64,000 bases of DNA, taken from Pseudoalteromonas sp. GCY (GTDB taxonomy: Bacteria; Pseudomonadota; Gammaproteobacteria; Enterobacterales; Alteromonadaceae). The notes below the pieces were generated by a model that saw only the letters and a list, made by a program, of their open reading frames with translations, ran no database searches and was not told the DNA's origin. Shown piece by piece: positions 1 to 8,809 of this stretch. The first letter of the stretch is position 1, and the number at the start of each line of letters is the position of its first letter. Location: assembly GCF_016695175.1 (NCBI RefSeq), contig NZ_CP068023.1:2061501-2125500 (forward strand), read 5' to 3'. Position numbers and translations under genes: made by a program.

Positions 1-205
1 AAATGGTGCAGCAGGACTTGATCCGTCCGCCGATATGAACTGGTCATTTGCACCTGTAGTTGGCGCCAATATTGAATTCTTTAGCTCAACCAGTGCGGAT
101 GCTGAAACTTACAGTCAGCAATTTAATCATATTCTACCTACCGGCAAAACCGACGAAAGAGGTTTTGCACTTTATCAGCTGGATTTAACACAACCGCTGA
201 ACTAA
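1..205 (+). CDS. 3' end of an unidentified gene (partial)
   Basis: An open frame runs in from the left edge (first full codon at base 2) to TAA at 203-205 and gives about 67 residues ending in LDLTQPLN. It is followed at once by a good terminator, which supports a real gene end. I do not recognise a family. The visible part is rich in small and polar residues (runs of A, S, T, G and N) and looks like the end of an exported or extracellular protein, but that is inference. The start and the rest of the protein are outside the window. Confidence 0.55.
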   Translation, partial: NGAAGLDPSADMNWSFAPVVGANIEFFSSTSADAETYSQQFNHILPTGKTDERGFALYQLDLTQPLN

Positions 206-213
206 TACACTAC

Positions 214-238
214 GCCGCCATATTCTGGCGGCTTTTTT
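214..238 (+). terminator. Rho-independent terminator of the upstream partial gene
   Basis: Stem GCCGCCA (214-220) pairs with TGGCGGC (226-232) around a 5-base loop and is followed by TTTTTT. It sits 9 bases after the preceding stop codon. Confidence 0.85.
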
Positions 239-275
239 ATTGCTTCTTTTTATAATTTTCAACGGGATTTGACGA

Positions 276-2444
276 ATGAAACAAGTAAACTTCAAGCTTT
301 GCAGCGTAGTTTTGGCTGCAGCTATATCCACATCTGTATTTGCAGCGCAGCCGTATGACTGGAATAACCACATTCCAGTCAAAACACCAAGCACAAACAA
401 CAATGGTAAGACAGTATTATTTGATGTGTCACACGGTGGCGTCGAAGGAAACGCCGATTGGGTTATTGATGGTGCGTTTTCAGATTTTGCGGATGCATTA
501 GTTAATGAAGGGTATACCGTAAAAGAATATCGTGGTGTTGATTTAAACAATGACGGCAAGATTAGATTCTTTGACGACCGTACCTCTCAAAGCAATCAAA
601 ATGAAGCGGTTATCAGCTACGAGGCGATTAAAGGTGCAGATGTCTTTGTATTGGCAGAAACTAACCGTCCTTTCACTCAATCAGAGCAAGCGGCGTTATT
701 GCAGTTTGTATCGGATGGAAAAGGGATATTTTTTATTGCAGATCATTATGACGCGGATCGTAATCTAAATACATGGGATGCCACTGAAGTCTTTAACGGC
801 TACAACCGCTCAGATCTGGCCAAGTATAATCTAGGTGGTGAGTACGGTGACTGGCGTAATCCAAAGTCAGCAGACATGGGATGGCTTGCAGAAAATTTTG
901 GGATCCGCTTTCGCTTTAATGCCGCTGACTACAAGCAAGGCGTAAGTGGTATTGAGTCTGCGAGCAAAACAGAAGGGATCACACTTGGAGTTACTCCTGT
1001 ATTGATGGCCGCAGGCGCGACGCTTGCGATTGTAGATGAACAAAAAGCGAAGGGCTTGGTTTATTTTTCACCTTCAGATACACCAGCTAAGTGGCGTCAT
1101 GCTAAAGATGATGGACTTTACTTTGGTGGTAGAAATGAAGGCCCGTATGTTGCTATCTCAAAAGCTGGGTTAGGCAAAGCCGCATTTATTGGTGATTCTT
1201 CCCCAATTGAAGACGCTACACCTAAGTACAAGCGTCAGGATAATGGCAATAGTAAAAAGACGTACCCCGGCTGGACGGACAGTGGTAATGCGGCTGTACT
1301 TTCGGTCAACATCATCAATTGGCTAGCAACGCCTGAGCCGTATCAGTACTTTGATGGTACTAACGGTCATGCGAGCGGTGAAGTAACACCAGTGCCAATG
1401 GCGCCGCAAGAAATGTCTGATCCAAACAATGGTCAGCCATGGGGGACGCCTGCATCGGGTTTTGATGCATGGAATACAGATAGCTATAAAAATAACTCTT
1501 TCAATGCGCCTTATGGTTCAGAGCAAACCAACCCAGATCCTAATCCCGATCCAGAGCCAACTCCTGATGGCGCGATTTCTGTAGCACAGGCACTTGCTGC
1601 TTCAGCTGGGTCTAAATTTGCTGTGTTAGGTAAAGTGACAGCCGAAGTAAACGGTATCTATGGCCTATTACTCACAGATACTGCCAACGCATCGTTAAGT
1701 ATCAACGTAAAGCTTGAACCTGCTCAGCGCAGTGACTTTAACCCGCAACTCAATCCTGAGATCCTTGGTCAATCAGTCATAGTGACTGGTACTCGAGACA
1801 GTTATATGGGTGAGGCTGGTATTCGTTATGTAAGCGATATTCAGATTGCACCAGTGGCATTGTCGGTTGAGCAGGCGCTTGCAACCGCCGAGGGCAATGA
1901 AATTGAGCTTGTTGGGCGTGTTAAATCTGCACTTAATGATATCTATGCTTTAGTACTTGAGGACAGCCAAAATCCAAATCATACGATAAATGTTAAACTT
2001 GAAAGTCACCAGCGTGCTGCATTTAGTCCGCAGCTTAATCCATCCATTCTTGATTCTACTTTAGTTATCAAAGGTGTTCGCTCATCGTATATGAGTGCAC
2101 CGGGGATACGAGAAGTAAGTGAGATACAAACCGTTGTTACAACGACAGAGCCATCTAGTGATATGAGTGTTGCTGACGTATTAGCGCTAAATAATGGCTC
2201 AGCAGTGGTAGTCAGTGGCAAAATCACAGCTGCTGTAAACGATATCTATGCGCTTGAATTAAGCGACCCAACAGTTGCTGGCAACAAGCTATATATTAAG
2301 TTGGAAGCAGCTCAGCGCGATGCATTTAGTCCCAAGCTTAACCCGAGTTTGATTGGTAAATCACTGAGAGTTGAAGGGATTAAAAATGACTATATGAGTC
2401 ATCCCGGTGTTCGTAATGTTACTTCACTTGTATTGTTAAATTAA
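276..2444 (+). CDS. Secreted protein: GATase-like domain plus three tandem OB-fold-like repeats
   Basis: The product is 722 residues with a signal peptide ending near VFA-AQP (residues 22-24), so it should be exported. Residues 45-350 resemble a ThuA/DUF4350 (class-I glutamine-amidotransferase-like) fold: a strand FDVSHGG, then DVFVLAE, GKGIFFIADHYD and AAFIGDSSP. After a proline/aspartate linker (about 418-430) come three copies of a ~90-residue module starting near 434, 529 and 630. Each has xSVxxxLA, GxV, a YxLxL strand, the (V/I)KLExxQRxxFxPxLNP block and a YM..PG(I/V)R ending, like the YhcR/DUF6359 OB-fold-type domain found on extracellular nucleases. No nuclease domain is visible. The gene stands alone between two hairpins. 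Enzymatic activity is unknown; a sugar- or nucleic-acid-binding role is a guess. Confidence 0.7.
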   Translation: MKQVNFKLCSVVLAAAISTSVFAAQPYDWNNHIPVKTPSTNNNGKTVLFDVSHGGVEGNADWVIDGAFSDFADALVNEGYTVKEYRGVDLNNDGKIRFFDDRTSQSNQNEAVISYEAIKGADVFVLAETNRPFTQSEQAALLQFVSDGKGIFFIADHYDADRNLNTWDATEVFNGYNRSDLAKYNLGGEYGDWRNPKSADMGWLAENFGIRFRFNAADYKQGVSGIESASKTEGITLGVTPVLMAAGATLAIVDEQKAKGLVYFSPSDTPAKWRHAKDDGLYFGGRNEGPYVAISKAGLGKAAFIGDSSPIEDATPKYKRQDNGNSKKTYPGWTDSGNAAVLSVNIINWLATPEPYQYFDGTNGHASGEVTPVPMAPQEMSDPNNGQPWGTPASGFDAWNTDSYKNNSFNAPYGSEQTNPDPNPDPEPTPDGAISVAQALAASAGSKFAVLGKVTAEVNGIYGLLLTDTANASLSINVKLEPAQRSDFNPQLNPEILGQSVIVTGTRDSYMGEAGIRYVSDIQIAPVALSVEQALATAEGNEIELVGRVKSALNDIYALVLEDSQNPNHTINVKLESHQRAAFSPQLNPSILDSTLVIKGVRSSYMSAPGIREVSEIQTVVTTTEPSSDMSVADVLALNNGSAVVVSGKITAAVNDIYALELSDPTVAGNKLYIKLEAAQRDAFSPKLNPSLIGKSLRVEGIKNDYMSHPGVRNVTSLVLLN

Positions 2445-2465
2445 ATCATTGTAATTGACCCGCCT

Positions 2466-2499
2466 TAAAGTAGGCATAGCAACGTTTATGTCTACTTTA
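2466..2499 (+). terminator. Stem-loop after the repeat protein gene
   Basis: A 13-bp stem (2466-2478 with 2487-2499, one G-U pair) has an 8-base loop 22 bases after the stop. There is no clear U-run after it, so it may be a weak terminator or an mRNA-end stabiliser. Confidence 0.45.
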
Positions 2500-2722
2500 T
2501 TCCAAGCGTTATTTCTGTATATTCTTTGTTCATTCATTATTTCACAAACTACACTTTTGAGGTCATTTACCTAGTTTGGATGGTAATGATTTTTATTTGT
2601 GTTAGTGTGTCGGCGTTATAGTGACATAAACTCGCCAGCTGCAATGCTTAGTCGAGATCAGTAGGTGCTATTGCTTAGTGTTTACTGAAAGGAATAGTGT
2701 TTTTAATTTTGGAACAAACTAC

Positions 2723-3763
2723 ATGAAATGCGTTTGCTTAATACTCTCTCTTTTATCCTTTAACCTTTATGCTGCAGCGGTCAACGTTGTGGTCACTGAT
2801 GTAAAGCAACAACAGCTTGAACGAACATTGTCTTTAACGGGCTCAATTAGTGCAGCACAACACGCACAAGTGTCAAGTTTAACCGATGGTGTAATAACTA
2901 AGATTTCAGCTGAAGCCGGTGATATTGTTGAAGCAAATACTGTACTGCTGAGTCTCGATGCCGCTTTAGTAAAAGCTGAGCTGAAAAGTGTAGAAGCTGC
3001 ACTTGAGCGCGCCAAGGTCGATCGCAACAATGCGATAAGGTTGGTAAAAGAAGCACAGTCTCTGTCGCAGCAAAAATTATTTGCGCAAACTGAGCTTGCT
3101 GACAGAGAGGCTAAGTTACAAGCATCAGAAGCAACTCTTTTAGAAGCACAAGCTAAGATAGCTTATCAGCGAGAGCTCGTTAACCGCCATCAATTAAAAG
3201 CGCCTTTTACGGGGGTGATAGCAAGGCGCACGGTTAATTTAGGTGAGTGGGTGACGCGTGGACAAACGGTGTTTGAATTAGTGAGTAGTGATATTTTGTG
3301 GCTCGATTTGCAAGTGCCACAAGAGTACTTTCAGCTTATTAACCTTGGCCGCGTCGTTAATTTTAGTGTTGCAAGCGCGCCAAGCGTGCAGCATCAAGCT
3401 CATGTATTGGCAAAAATTCCTGTCGTTGACAAAACCAGTCGCTCGTTTCTATTAAGATTGGCAATCCCAAAAGATGCGCAGTTGCGTGTCGGCGCATCGG
3501 CTACGGCAAAACTGCCGCTAATTCGAGCACAAGACCACAGCGTGATTATTCCTAGCGATGCGATTTTGCGTCACCCCGACGGTGGGTTCAGTGTCTTTGT
3601 GGCCGTTGACGGTCAAGCAAAGCGGTTAAACGTAAAAATTGGTGAGCGAATTAATGGTCATATTGAAGTTCTATCCGGCTTAGAGGTAGGGCAACAAGTG
3701 GTGGTTGAAGGCAATGAGTTATTGCAAGAAGGCCAGGCATTAAACATTGTACCGGGTTTATAG
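2723..3763 (+). CDS. RND efflux periplasmic adaptor subunit (HlyD/MFP family)
   Basis: This is a 346-residue membrane-fusion protein. It has a signal peptide (MKCVCLILSLLSFNLYA), a lipoyl/biotinyl-like half motif (VSSLTDGVITKISAEAGD), an alpha-helical hairpin about 80-140, a second lipoyl half (LKAPFTGVIARRTVNLGEWV) and a C-terminal barrel. A longer frame begins with GTG at 2678, but ATG 2723 directly precedes the signal peptide and has GGA 8 bases upstream, so I use it. The stop is only 9 bases before the permease ATG, so the two are cotranscribed. The pair should form the inner-membrane part of a tripartite pump using an outer-membrane channel encoded elsewhere. The substrate cannot be told from sequence. 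Confidence 0.85.
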   Translation: MKCVCLILSLLSFNLYAAAVNVVVTDVKQQQLERTLSLTGSISAAQHAQVSSLTDGVITKISAEAGDIVEANTVLLSLDAALVKAELKSVEAALERAKVDRNNAIRLVKEAQSLSQQKLFAQTELADREAKLQASEATLLEAQAKIAYQRELVNRHQLKAPFTGVIARRTVNLGEWVTRGQTVFELVSSDILWLDLQVPQEYFQLINLGRVVNFSVASAPSVQHQAHVLAKIPVVDKTSRSFLLRLAIPKDAQLRVGASATAKLPLIRAQDHSVIIPSDAILRHPDGGFSVFVAVDGQAKRLNVKIGERINGHIEVLSGLEVGQQVVVEGNELLQEGQALNIVPGL

Positions 3764-3772
3764 GAGCGGGTG

Positions 3773-6700
3773 ATGTTAAGAGCCAGTGTAAATCACGCCA
3801 TTTTAGTTGCAGTAACGGTATTGATCTGTTCGATATTGGGTATTGTTGCCGCGTTTAAAATTCCGGTGCAAATGATCCCAGATCTTGAAGTAAGAACCAT
3901 CACTGTAGTGACCAATTGGCCCGGTGCAACGCCACAAGATGTTGAAAAAGAGATACTTATAGAGCAAGAAAGGTATCTTCGCTCACTTGCGAATCTAACT
4001 CGCATGTCCAGTTATGCCAATACTGGTGAGGCAGAGATAGAGCTTGAGTTTCCATTTGGTGTCGACGTCAACGAAGCGCTCATAAACGTGAGTAATGCGT
4101 TATCTCAAGTGCCAAACTATCCTGAAAACGTTGACCAGCCGGTGTTATACAGCAGCGCGTTTTCGAGCAATGCCTTTATGTTTTTTAATCTAAAGCCACA
4201 ACCGGGGAACCCACTCAATCTTGATATTGATATGCTTCGCGATTATGCCGAAGACTTTATTCGTCCAGAAATGGAAAGAGTCAGTGGAGTATCTCAGGTT
4301 GGTGTGCGCGGTGGTGCACTCTATCAAGTACAAATTTTGGTAGATCAAGAACAATTGGCGAGCCGTGGAATTAGCCTAGTTGATGTTAGAAATGCAATAC
4401 GCAGCCGTAACCAAGACGCCTCAGCAGGTGATATAGACAGTGGTAAACGGCGTTATTTGCTGCGTATGGTCGGCCGTTTTGAGTCAGCTAAAGCGCTAGA
4501 AGAGCTGGTAGTCAGTCACCGTGCGGGCACCACAATTAAGCTCAAAGATATCGCTCAGGTAAAGCTTGATCATTATGAAGTGCGCGATATTGCCTATAAC
4601 AATGGCGAGCGAGCCTTAATGCTCTCGGTGAGACGGGAAAGCGGCTCCAATGTGATGGCCATTAAAGAAGAAATGATGGAGGTAGTGGCTCGCATCAACC
4701 GTGACATGCTCGCAAGTAATGGACTACAACTGACGCTATTGAGCGATGATGTTCGTTACGTTAAAGGATCTGTTGAAAATGTTTGGACTAATTTAGCGCT
4801 AGGTGCGGTGCTTGCGACTCTGGTGATGTTTTGGTTTTTAAAGAGCCCACGCTCGACCTTTATTGGTGTGATGGGCGTACCAATTTGTACCATCGCGGCA
4901 TTTTTGGGTCTGTTGCTATTTGACAGAACGATCAACGTGATTTCCCTCGCCGGTGTCGCGTTTGCCATTGGCATGACGGTTGATAACACTATCGTTGTAC
5001 TTGAGAACATAGAGCAAGCCAGACGCCGAGGTCTCGACAAACTTCAAGCAGCCATTACTGGAGTTCAAGAGGTATGGCCTGCGGTGCTCGCTTCAACCCT
5101 AACCACAGTGTTGGTATTCGCACCTATTTTATTTATTCAGCAAGAAGCCGGACAGCTTTATTCCGATGTCGCAATTGCGATTTCTGCTGCAATCATCGCT
5201 TCTATGTTGGTGGCCTTGTTTGTGGTGCCTGCGGCAAATGCAAATTTTGCCTGTAAGGAAATCTCCAGTGGCATGTTGTCTACGCCTAAACTGCCAACGT
5301 TTATTCCGGCGATGTTATCAAGTGCGCGTGCTCGCATAGTGTGTATTGTATTCGGTAGCGTGTTTTTACTCGGTGGTGCGTGGTTATTTATGCCTAAAGC
5401 CGAATATTTGCCAGAGGGAGAGGAGCCAAAAGCGTTCTCTATGATGATAGCGCCACCGGGCTATAACCTCAGCCATATGCAAAAAATTAGCGATGAACTA
5501 CTTCCTTATTTAAACGAGCATTTGGAAAACGATGACAGCGATTTTGTATCAGGTAAAACGTCGTTGCCACCTTTAAAGTATTATTCGATGTCTGTTGGTG
5601 TTGGTAGCATTTGGCTATTGAGTGAACCATACAACCGTGAATATATCGATGAAATGATGGAGGCAATCACGACCAAGTTTAGAAGTTACCCAGGAATGCG
5701 CGCATTTTCTTCTAGAGGCTCGATTATCTCAAGTAATGATGGCGGTTCAAGAGCGGTGGCTTTGGATATTAGCGGTACAGATCAAACGGCGCTCTACCGC
5801 TCGGCAGATGCAGTGTATCGGTTAGCGGGGGAGGTCTTTGATAATCCACAAGTGGATTCTGCGCCATCTTCTCTGACACTCGACCAACCGCTAATAGAGA
5901 TTCAACCAAGGTGGCAACGGTTGGCTGAAGTGGGTATGAGTGCTGACGAACTCGGCTATACGGTCGCAGCCCTGAGTGATGGCGCGTATGTTGACGAGTT
6001 GATCTTAGACGATGACAAAGTAGACGTCTTTTTATTTTCTGAGTCGGGTAATCAGCAAAGTCTTTCGCAATTAGCGCAGTCACCTGTTGTCACGAAAGCT
6101 GGACTGATCCCGTTGAGCGCTTTGGCCGATCTACGAGAAAAAGCAGACAGTGATAGTTTGCGTCGAGTTGATGGTCGTAGAACCGTGACTGTATATATTA
6201 TTCCTCCAAGAAATGTTGCGCTAGAGGAAGCGCAGGAATTAGTAAGAATGGAATTATTACCGCAGCTTCAGAGACAGGGCGATCTGCTCCCTGGTGTCAA
6301 TGTGAGCATCGGTGGTGCTGCCGATCAGTTAGATAAAACCAAAGAAGCGCTGGGCAGTAATTTTATCGTTGCATTAGCGCTGTGTTATCTACTACTTGTC
6401 GCAATTTTCAAGCATTGGGGCTATCCGTTATTTATTATGGCAACAGTGCCGCTTGGCATGGCAGGGGGCTTAATTGGACTAATTGCTATTAATGGCATTG
6501 GTAGCATAACAGGCACTTTCCACCAGCCTTTTGACATGATCACCATGCTCGGCTTTTTAATCTTGTTAGGGACTGTGGTTAATAACCCTATTCTGATTGT
6601 GGATCAAAGCCGCAGAAACCTTGAGAGTACCGCGATGAGTGTTTACGAGGCGGTGATCTCAGCGCTACAAACGCGATTAAAACCGATTGTGATGTCAACG

Positions 6701-6889
6701 ATGACAACCCTATGCGGTCTTGCGCCATTGGTGTTCATTCCAGGAGAAGGATCTGAGCTTTATCGAGGCGTTGGCATGATAGTGCTTTGTGGTATTGCTA
6801 TGGCAACTATCGTCACACTCACCATTTTACCCGCGCTATTAGTCAGCTTTTTGAAACGGCCGGTAGAGAGTTCTGTAAGCAAACTCTAA
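3773..6889 (+). CDS. RND efflux permease with altered proton-relay residues
   Basis: The product is 1038 residues, the usual RND length, with one N-terminal helix, two large periplasmic loops (about 35-330 and 545-850) and two six-helix bundles. ATG 3773 is preferred over the overlapping GTG at 3770 because it lies 6 bases after the sequence TAGGAG, which includes the upstream stop codon. In AcrB the TM4 relay is Asp-Asp (407/408) and TM10 has Lys940. Here TM4 reads TVDNTIVVLENI (D404-N405) and TM10 reads VVNNPILIVD (N937 in place of Lys). So only one of the three charged relay residues is kept. The second RND permease of this window has all three. The gene follows its adaptor as an operon and is closed by a terminator. 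Confidence 0.88.
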   Translation: MLRASVNHAILVAVTVLICSILGIVAAFKIPVQMIPDLEVRTITVVTNWPGATPQDVEKEILIEQERYLRSLANLTRMSSYANTGEAEIELEFPFGVDVNEALINVSNALSQVPNYPENVDQPVLYSSAFSSNAFMFFNLKPQPGNPLNLDIDMLRDYAEDFIRPEMERVSGVSQVGVRGGALYQVQILVDQEQLASRGISLVDVRNAIRSRNQDASAGDIDSGKRRYLLRMVGRFESAKALEELVVSHRAGTTIKLKDIAQVKLDHYEVRDIAYNNGERALMLSVRRESGSNVMAIKEEMMEVVARINRDMLASNGLQLTLLSDDVRYVKGSVENVWTNLALGAVLATLVMFWFLKSPRSTFIGVMGVPICTIAAFLGLLLFDRTINVISLAGVAFAIGMTVDNTIVVLENIEQARRRGLDKLQAAITGVQEVWPAVLASTLTTVLVFAPILFIQQEAGQLYSDVAIAISAAIIASMLVALFVVPAANANFACKEISSGMLSTPKLPTFIPAMLSSARARIVCIVFGSVFLLGGAWLFMPKAEYLPEGEEPKAFSMMIAPPGYNLSHMQKISDELLPYLNEHLENDDSDFVSGKTSLPPLKYYSMSVGVGSIWLLSEPYNREYIDEMMEAITTKFRSYPGMRAFSSRGSIISSNDGGSRAVALDISGTDQTALYRSADAVYRLAGEVFDNPQVDSAPSSLTLDQPLIEIQPRWQRLAEVGMSADELGYTVAALSDGAYVDELILDDDKVDVFLFSESGNQQSLSQLAQSPVVTKAGLIPLSALADLREKADSDSLRRVDGRRTVTVYIIPPRNVALEEAQELVRMELLPQLQRQGDLLPGVNVSIGGAADQLDKTKEALGSNFIVALALCYLLLVAIFKHWGYPLFIMATVPLGMAGGLIGLIAINGIGSITGTFHQPFDMITMLGFLILLGTVVNNPILIVDQSRRNLESTAMSVYEAVISALQTRLKPIVMSTMTTLCGLAPLVFIPGEGSELYRGVGMIVLCGIAMATIVTLTILPALLVSFLKRPVESSVSKL

Positions 6890-6920
6890 CCATATATTAA
6901 TCACGCTGTGGATATTACGA

Positions 6921-6960
6921 ATGCCTTGCTTGAAAGTTTCTATTCAGCAGGGCATTTTTT
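6921..6960 (+). terminator. Rho-independent terminator of the first RND operon
   Basis: ATGCCTTGCT (6921-6930) pairs with AGCAGGGCAT (6946-6955 region, one G-U) and is followed by a run of T. Confidence 0.8.
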
Positions 6961-7051
6961 ATTGCTAAGTGGTATGAAAGCTTGAATTTAACGGTTTTTG
7001 CCCACAGTAAAATAAGATGCGTACAGGTTTACATAACAAAAAGAGCACAAC

Positions 7052-7933
7052 ATGACAAATAACATACGCTCTGCAATTATCGCTGAGGGCGGAGGTCAAA
7101 AAGGCATTTTTACAGCGGGCGTGCTTGATGCTTTTCTTGAGAAAAAGTTTACGCCTTTTGATTTAAAAGTGGGTGTCTCAGCGGGTGCACAAAACCTCGC
7201 AGCCTATTGTGCTCGCGCAAGTCAATATGCGCAAACCGCTATCGAATCTCTGACGACGGAGCAACAGTTTTTCCGTCCTGCGCGATTTTTTACCGGTGGT
7301 AACGTCATTGACTTGGATTGGTATTTTCAACAAGTAGAGCACAGCGGCAAAGTACGGTTTCCAACTGAGCCTAATCACCTCACGCCGGAAAGTAACTTTT
7401 ATGCGGTTGCAAGTCACTTAGACTCGCTTGAACCACATTATTTGCATACGTGGCACGATAACATGTTTACCCATCTAAAGGCTTCTAGTGCAATCCCTTT
7501 TTTATATCGTCCAGGCGTTAAAGTTGCGGGTCACGGCATGATGGATGGTGGCGTAGCCGATCCTTTACCCGTTCGTTGGGCACACAGTCAAGGGGCAAAG
7601 ACGATTTGGGTGATCAGAACCATTGAGGCACATGACGATGGCAAAATGCCAGTTCTTGAGCGCTTAAAGCCAATCATGCGGCGCGTTAACCAATCTCCTC
7701 GAATGTTTGAAATGTATCATCACTATCAAAGTCGCTATGCCGACGCGGTGAACTTTATGAATTCACCACCAGAAGATGTTAATGTCATTCAAATAGCCCC
7801 CAATAGACCACTGGGATCTATGATTTTAGGCTCAAGCCCTGAGACCTTAAAGTCTGATTATAAATTGGGATTTGAACTGGGATTAAAAGCGGTAGATAAA
7901 TGGCGTGATATGCTTGAAGTAAGTGTAATGTAA
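7052..7933 (+). CDS. Patatin-like phospholipase (YjjU/RssA type)
   Basis: A 293-residue cytoplasmic patatin-fold lipid acyl hydrolase. The oxyanion-hole stretch EGGGQKGIF (residues 12-20), the nucleophile elbow GVSAG (about 42-46, Ser nucleophile) and the DGG dyad motif (MMDGGVADPLPV, about 164-175, Asp) are all present, so it should be catalytically competent. No signal peptide or membrane segment is visible. It resembles E. coli YjjU in size and motif order. The lipid substrate and role are unknown. The gene is monocistronic, upstream of a perfect hairpin shared with the convergent cvfB-like gene. Confidence 0.85.
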   Translation: MTNNIRSAIIAEGGGQKGIFTAGVLDAFLEKKFTPFDLKVGVSAGAQNLAAYCARASQYAQTAIESLTTEQQFFRPARFFTGGNVIDLDWYFQQVEHSGKVRFPTEPNHLTPESNFYAVASHLDSLEPHYLHTWHDNMFTHLKASSAIPFLYRPGVKVAGHGMMDGGVADPLPVRWAHSQGAKTIWVIRTIEAHDDGKMPVLERLKPIMRRVNQSPRMFEMYHHYQSRYADAVNFMNSPPEDVNVIQIAPNRPLGSMILGSSPETLKSDYKLGFELGLKAVDKWRDMLEVSVM

Positions 7934-7934
7934 C

Positions 7935-7959
7935 AAGCAAGTCTCAGGTTGAGACTTGC
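7935..7959. terminator. Perfect hairpin between convergent genes
   Basis: AGCAAGTCTCA (7935-7945) is perfectly complementary to TGAGACTTGCT (7949-7959) with a GGT loop. It lies between convergent stops and probably serves both strands, although U-runs are weak. Confidence 0.55.
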
Positions 7960-7976
7960 TAAGTATTTGTTTGCGT

Positions 7977-8807
7977 TTAAGACTTGCGAATTGAAATAGA
8001 AGTCGCTTCGATATCAATTCGGCCATCTTTAAATAAACCACCGATGGCTTTTTTAAAGTTAGCCTTAGAGGTAGAGAAAGTACGCTTGATGGCGTCAGGA
8101 TCTGACTTATCGCCTAGCGGTAAATAACCGCCACTTTCCTCGAGCTTGCTATAAATGATTTCCGCAAGGTCTTTAACTTTACCGATCCCCGGCTTTTCTA
8201 ACACGATATCAATCTTATCTTCGTCATGAACCGCTTTTACAAAGCCCTTCATGCGTTGACCGATATACATGCGCTTAAATACATCATTGAAAAAGACCAA
8301 TCCAAAGTGTTTTTCATTGACGATCACTTTATAGCCAAGATCGGTTTTTGCCGCGACGATTAGATCTACTTCTTCGAATTTTTCGTACTCGGCTTTTGAT
8401 TTACTTAAAAATTTACCCAACGCACTAGACGCACAAATACGCTTACTGGCGTTGTCTAGGTAAAGCCTAACCAAATAGCTATAGCCGTCGCGCATTTTCG
8501 GTTTTTGTTCATTGAAAGGCGCTAACACGTCTTTTTCGATACCCAAGTCCATAAAAGCACCAACCTTATTGATCTCTTTTACGCGAAGCAGGGCAAACTC
8601 ACCGACTTGAGCAAGTGGCTTTTTGGTTGTTGCCGTTGCGTGTCCCAAGTTATCTAAATAGATAAATACTTCGACAGAGTCACCTTCTTCGGTGTGCTTT
8701 GGCACTTCTGCTCGAGGAAGAAACACATCACCAAGCTCACCACCGTTTAAATAAGCTCCTTCCGCGGTAAGCTCTTCAATGGTTAACATTTTGATTTGAC
8801 CTAACAT
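7977..8807 (-). CDS. CvfB/YitL-family S1-like RNA-binding protein
   Basis: A 276-residue protein resembling the conserved virulence factor B / YitL family. It has repeated S1-type OB modules (about 1-60, 65-130 with VGAFMDLGIEKDVLAPF, and 140-210) and a C-terminal winged-helix-like part (about 215-270, ending FKDGRIDIE). The family binds RNA and affects gene expression; its precise role in gammaproteobacteria is unclear. The start ATG (8805-8807) lies 2 bases after the stop of the upstream DEAD-box helicase gene, with GGAA spanning that junction, so the two are probably translationally coupled. A functional link to RNA remodelling is inferred from this pairing. Confidence 0.82.
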   Translation of the reverse strand: MLGQIKMLTIEELTAEGAYLNGGELGDVFLPRAEVPKHTEEGDSVEVFIYLDNLGHATATTKKPLAQVGEFALLRVKEINKVGAFMDLGIEKDVLAPFNEQKPKMRDGYSYLVRLYLDNASKRICASSALGKFLSKSKAEYEKFEEVDLIVAAKTDLGYKVIVNEKHFGLVFFNDVFKRMYIGQRMKGFVKAVHDEDKIDIVLEKPGIGKVKDLAEIIYSKLEESGGYLPLGDKSDPDAIKRTFSTSKANFKKAIGGLFKDGRIDIEATSISIRKS

Positions 8808-8809
8808 GG

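Noticed and set aside
185..559. Minus-strand 124-codon frame over the start of the repeat protein gene
   Set aside because: It covers a terminator and a signal peptide on the other strand and has no ribosome site; typical shadow frame.
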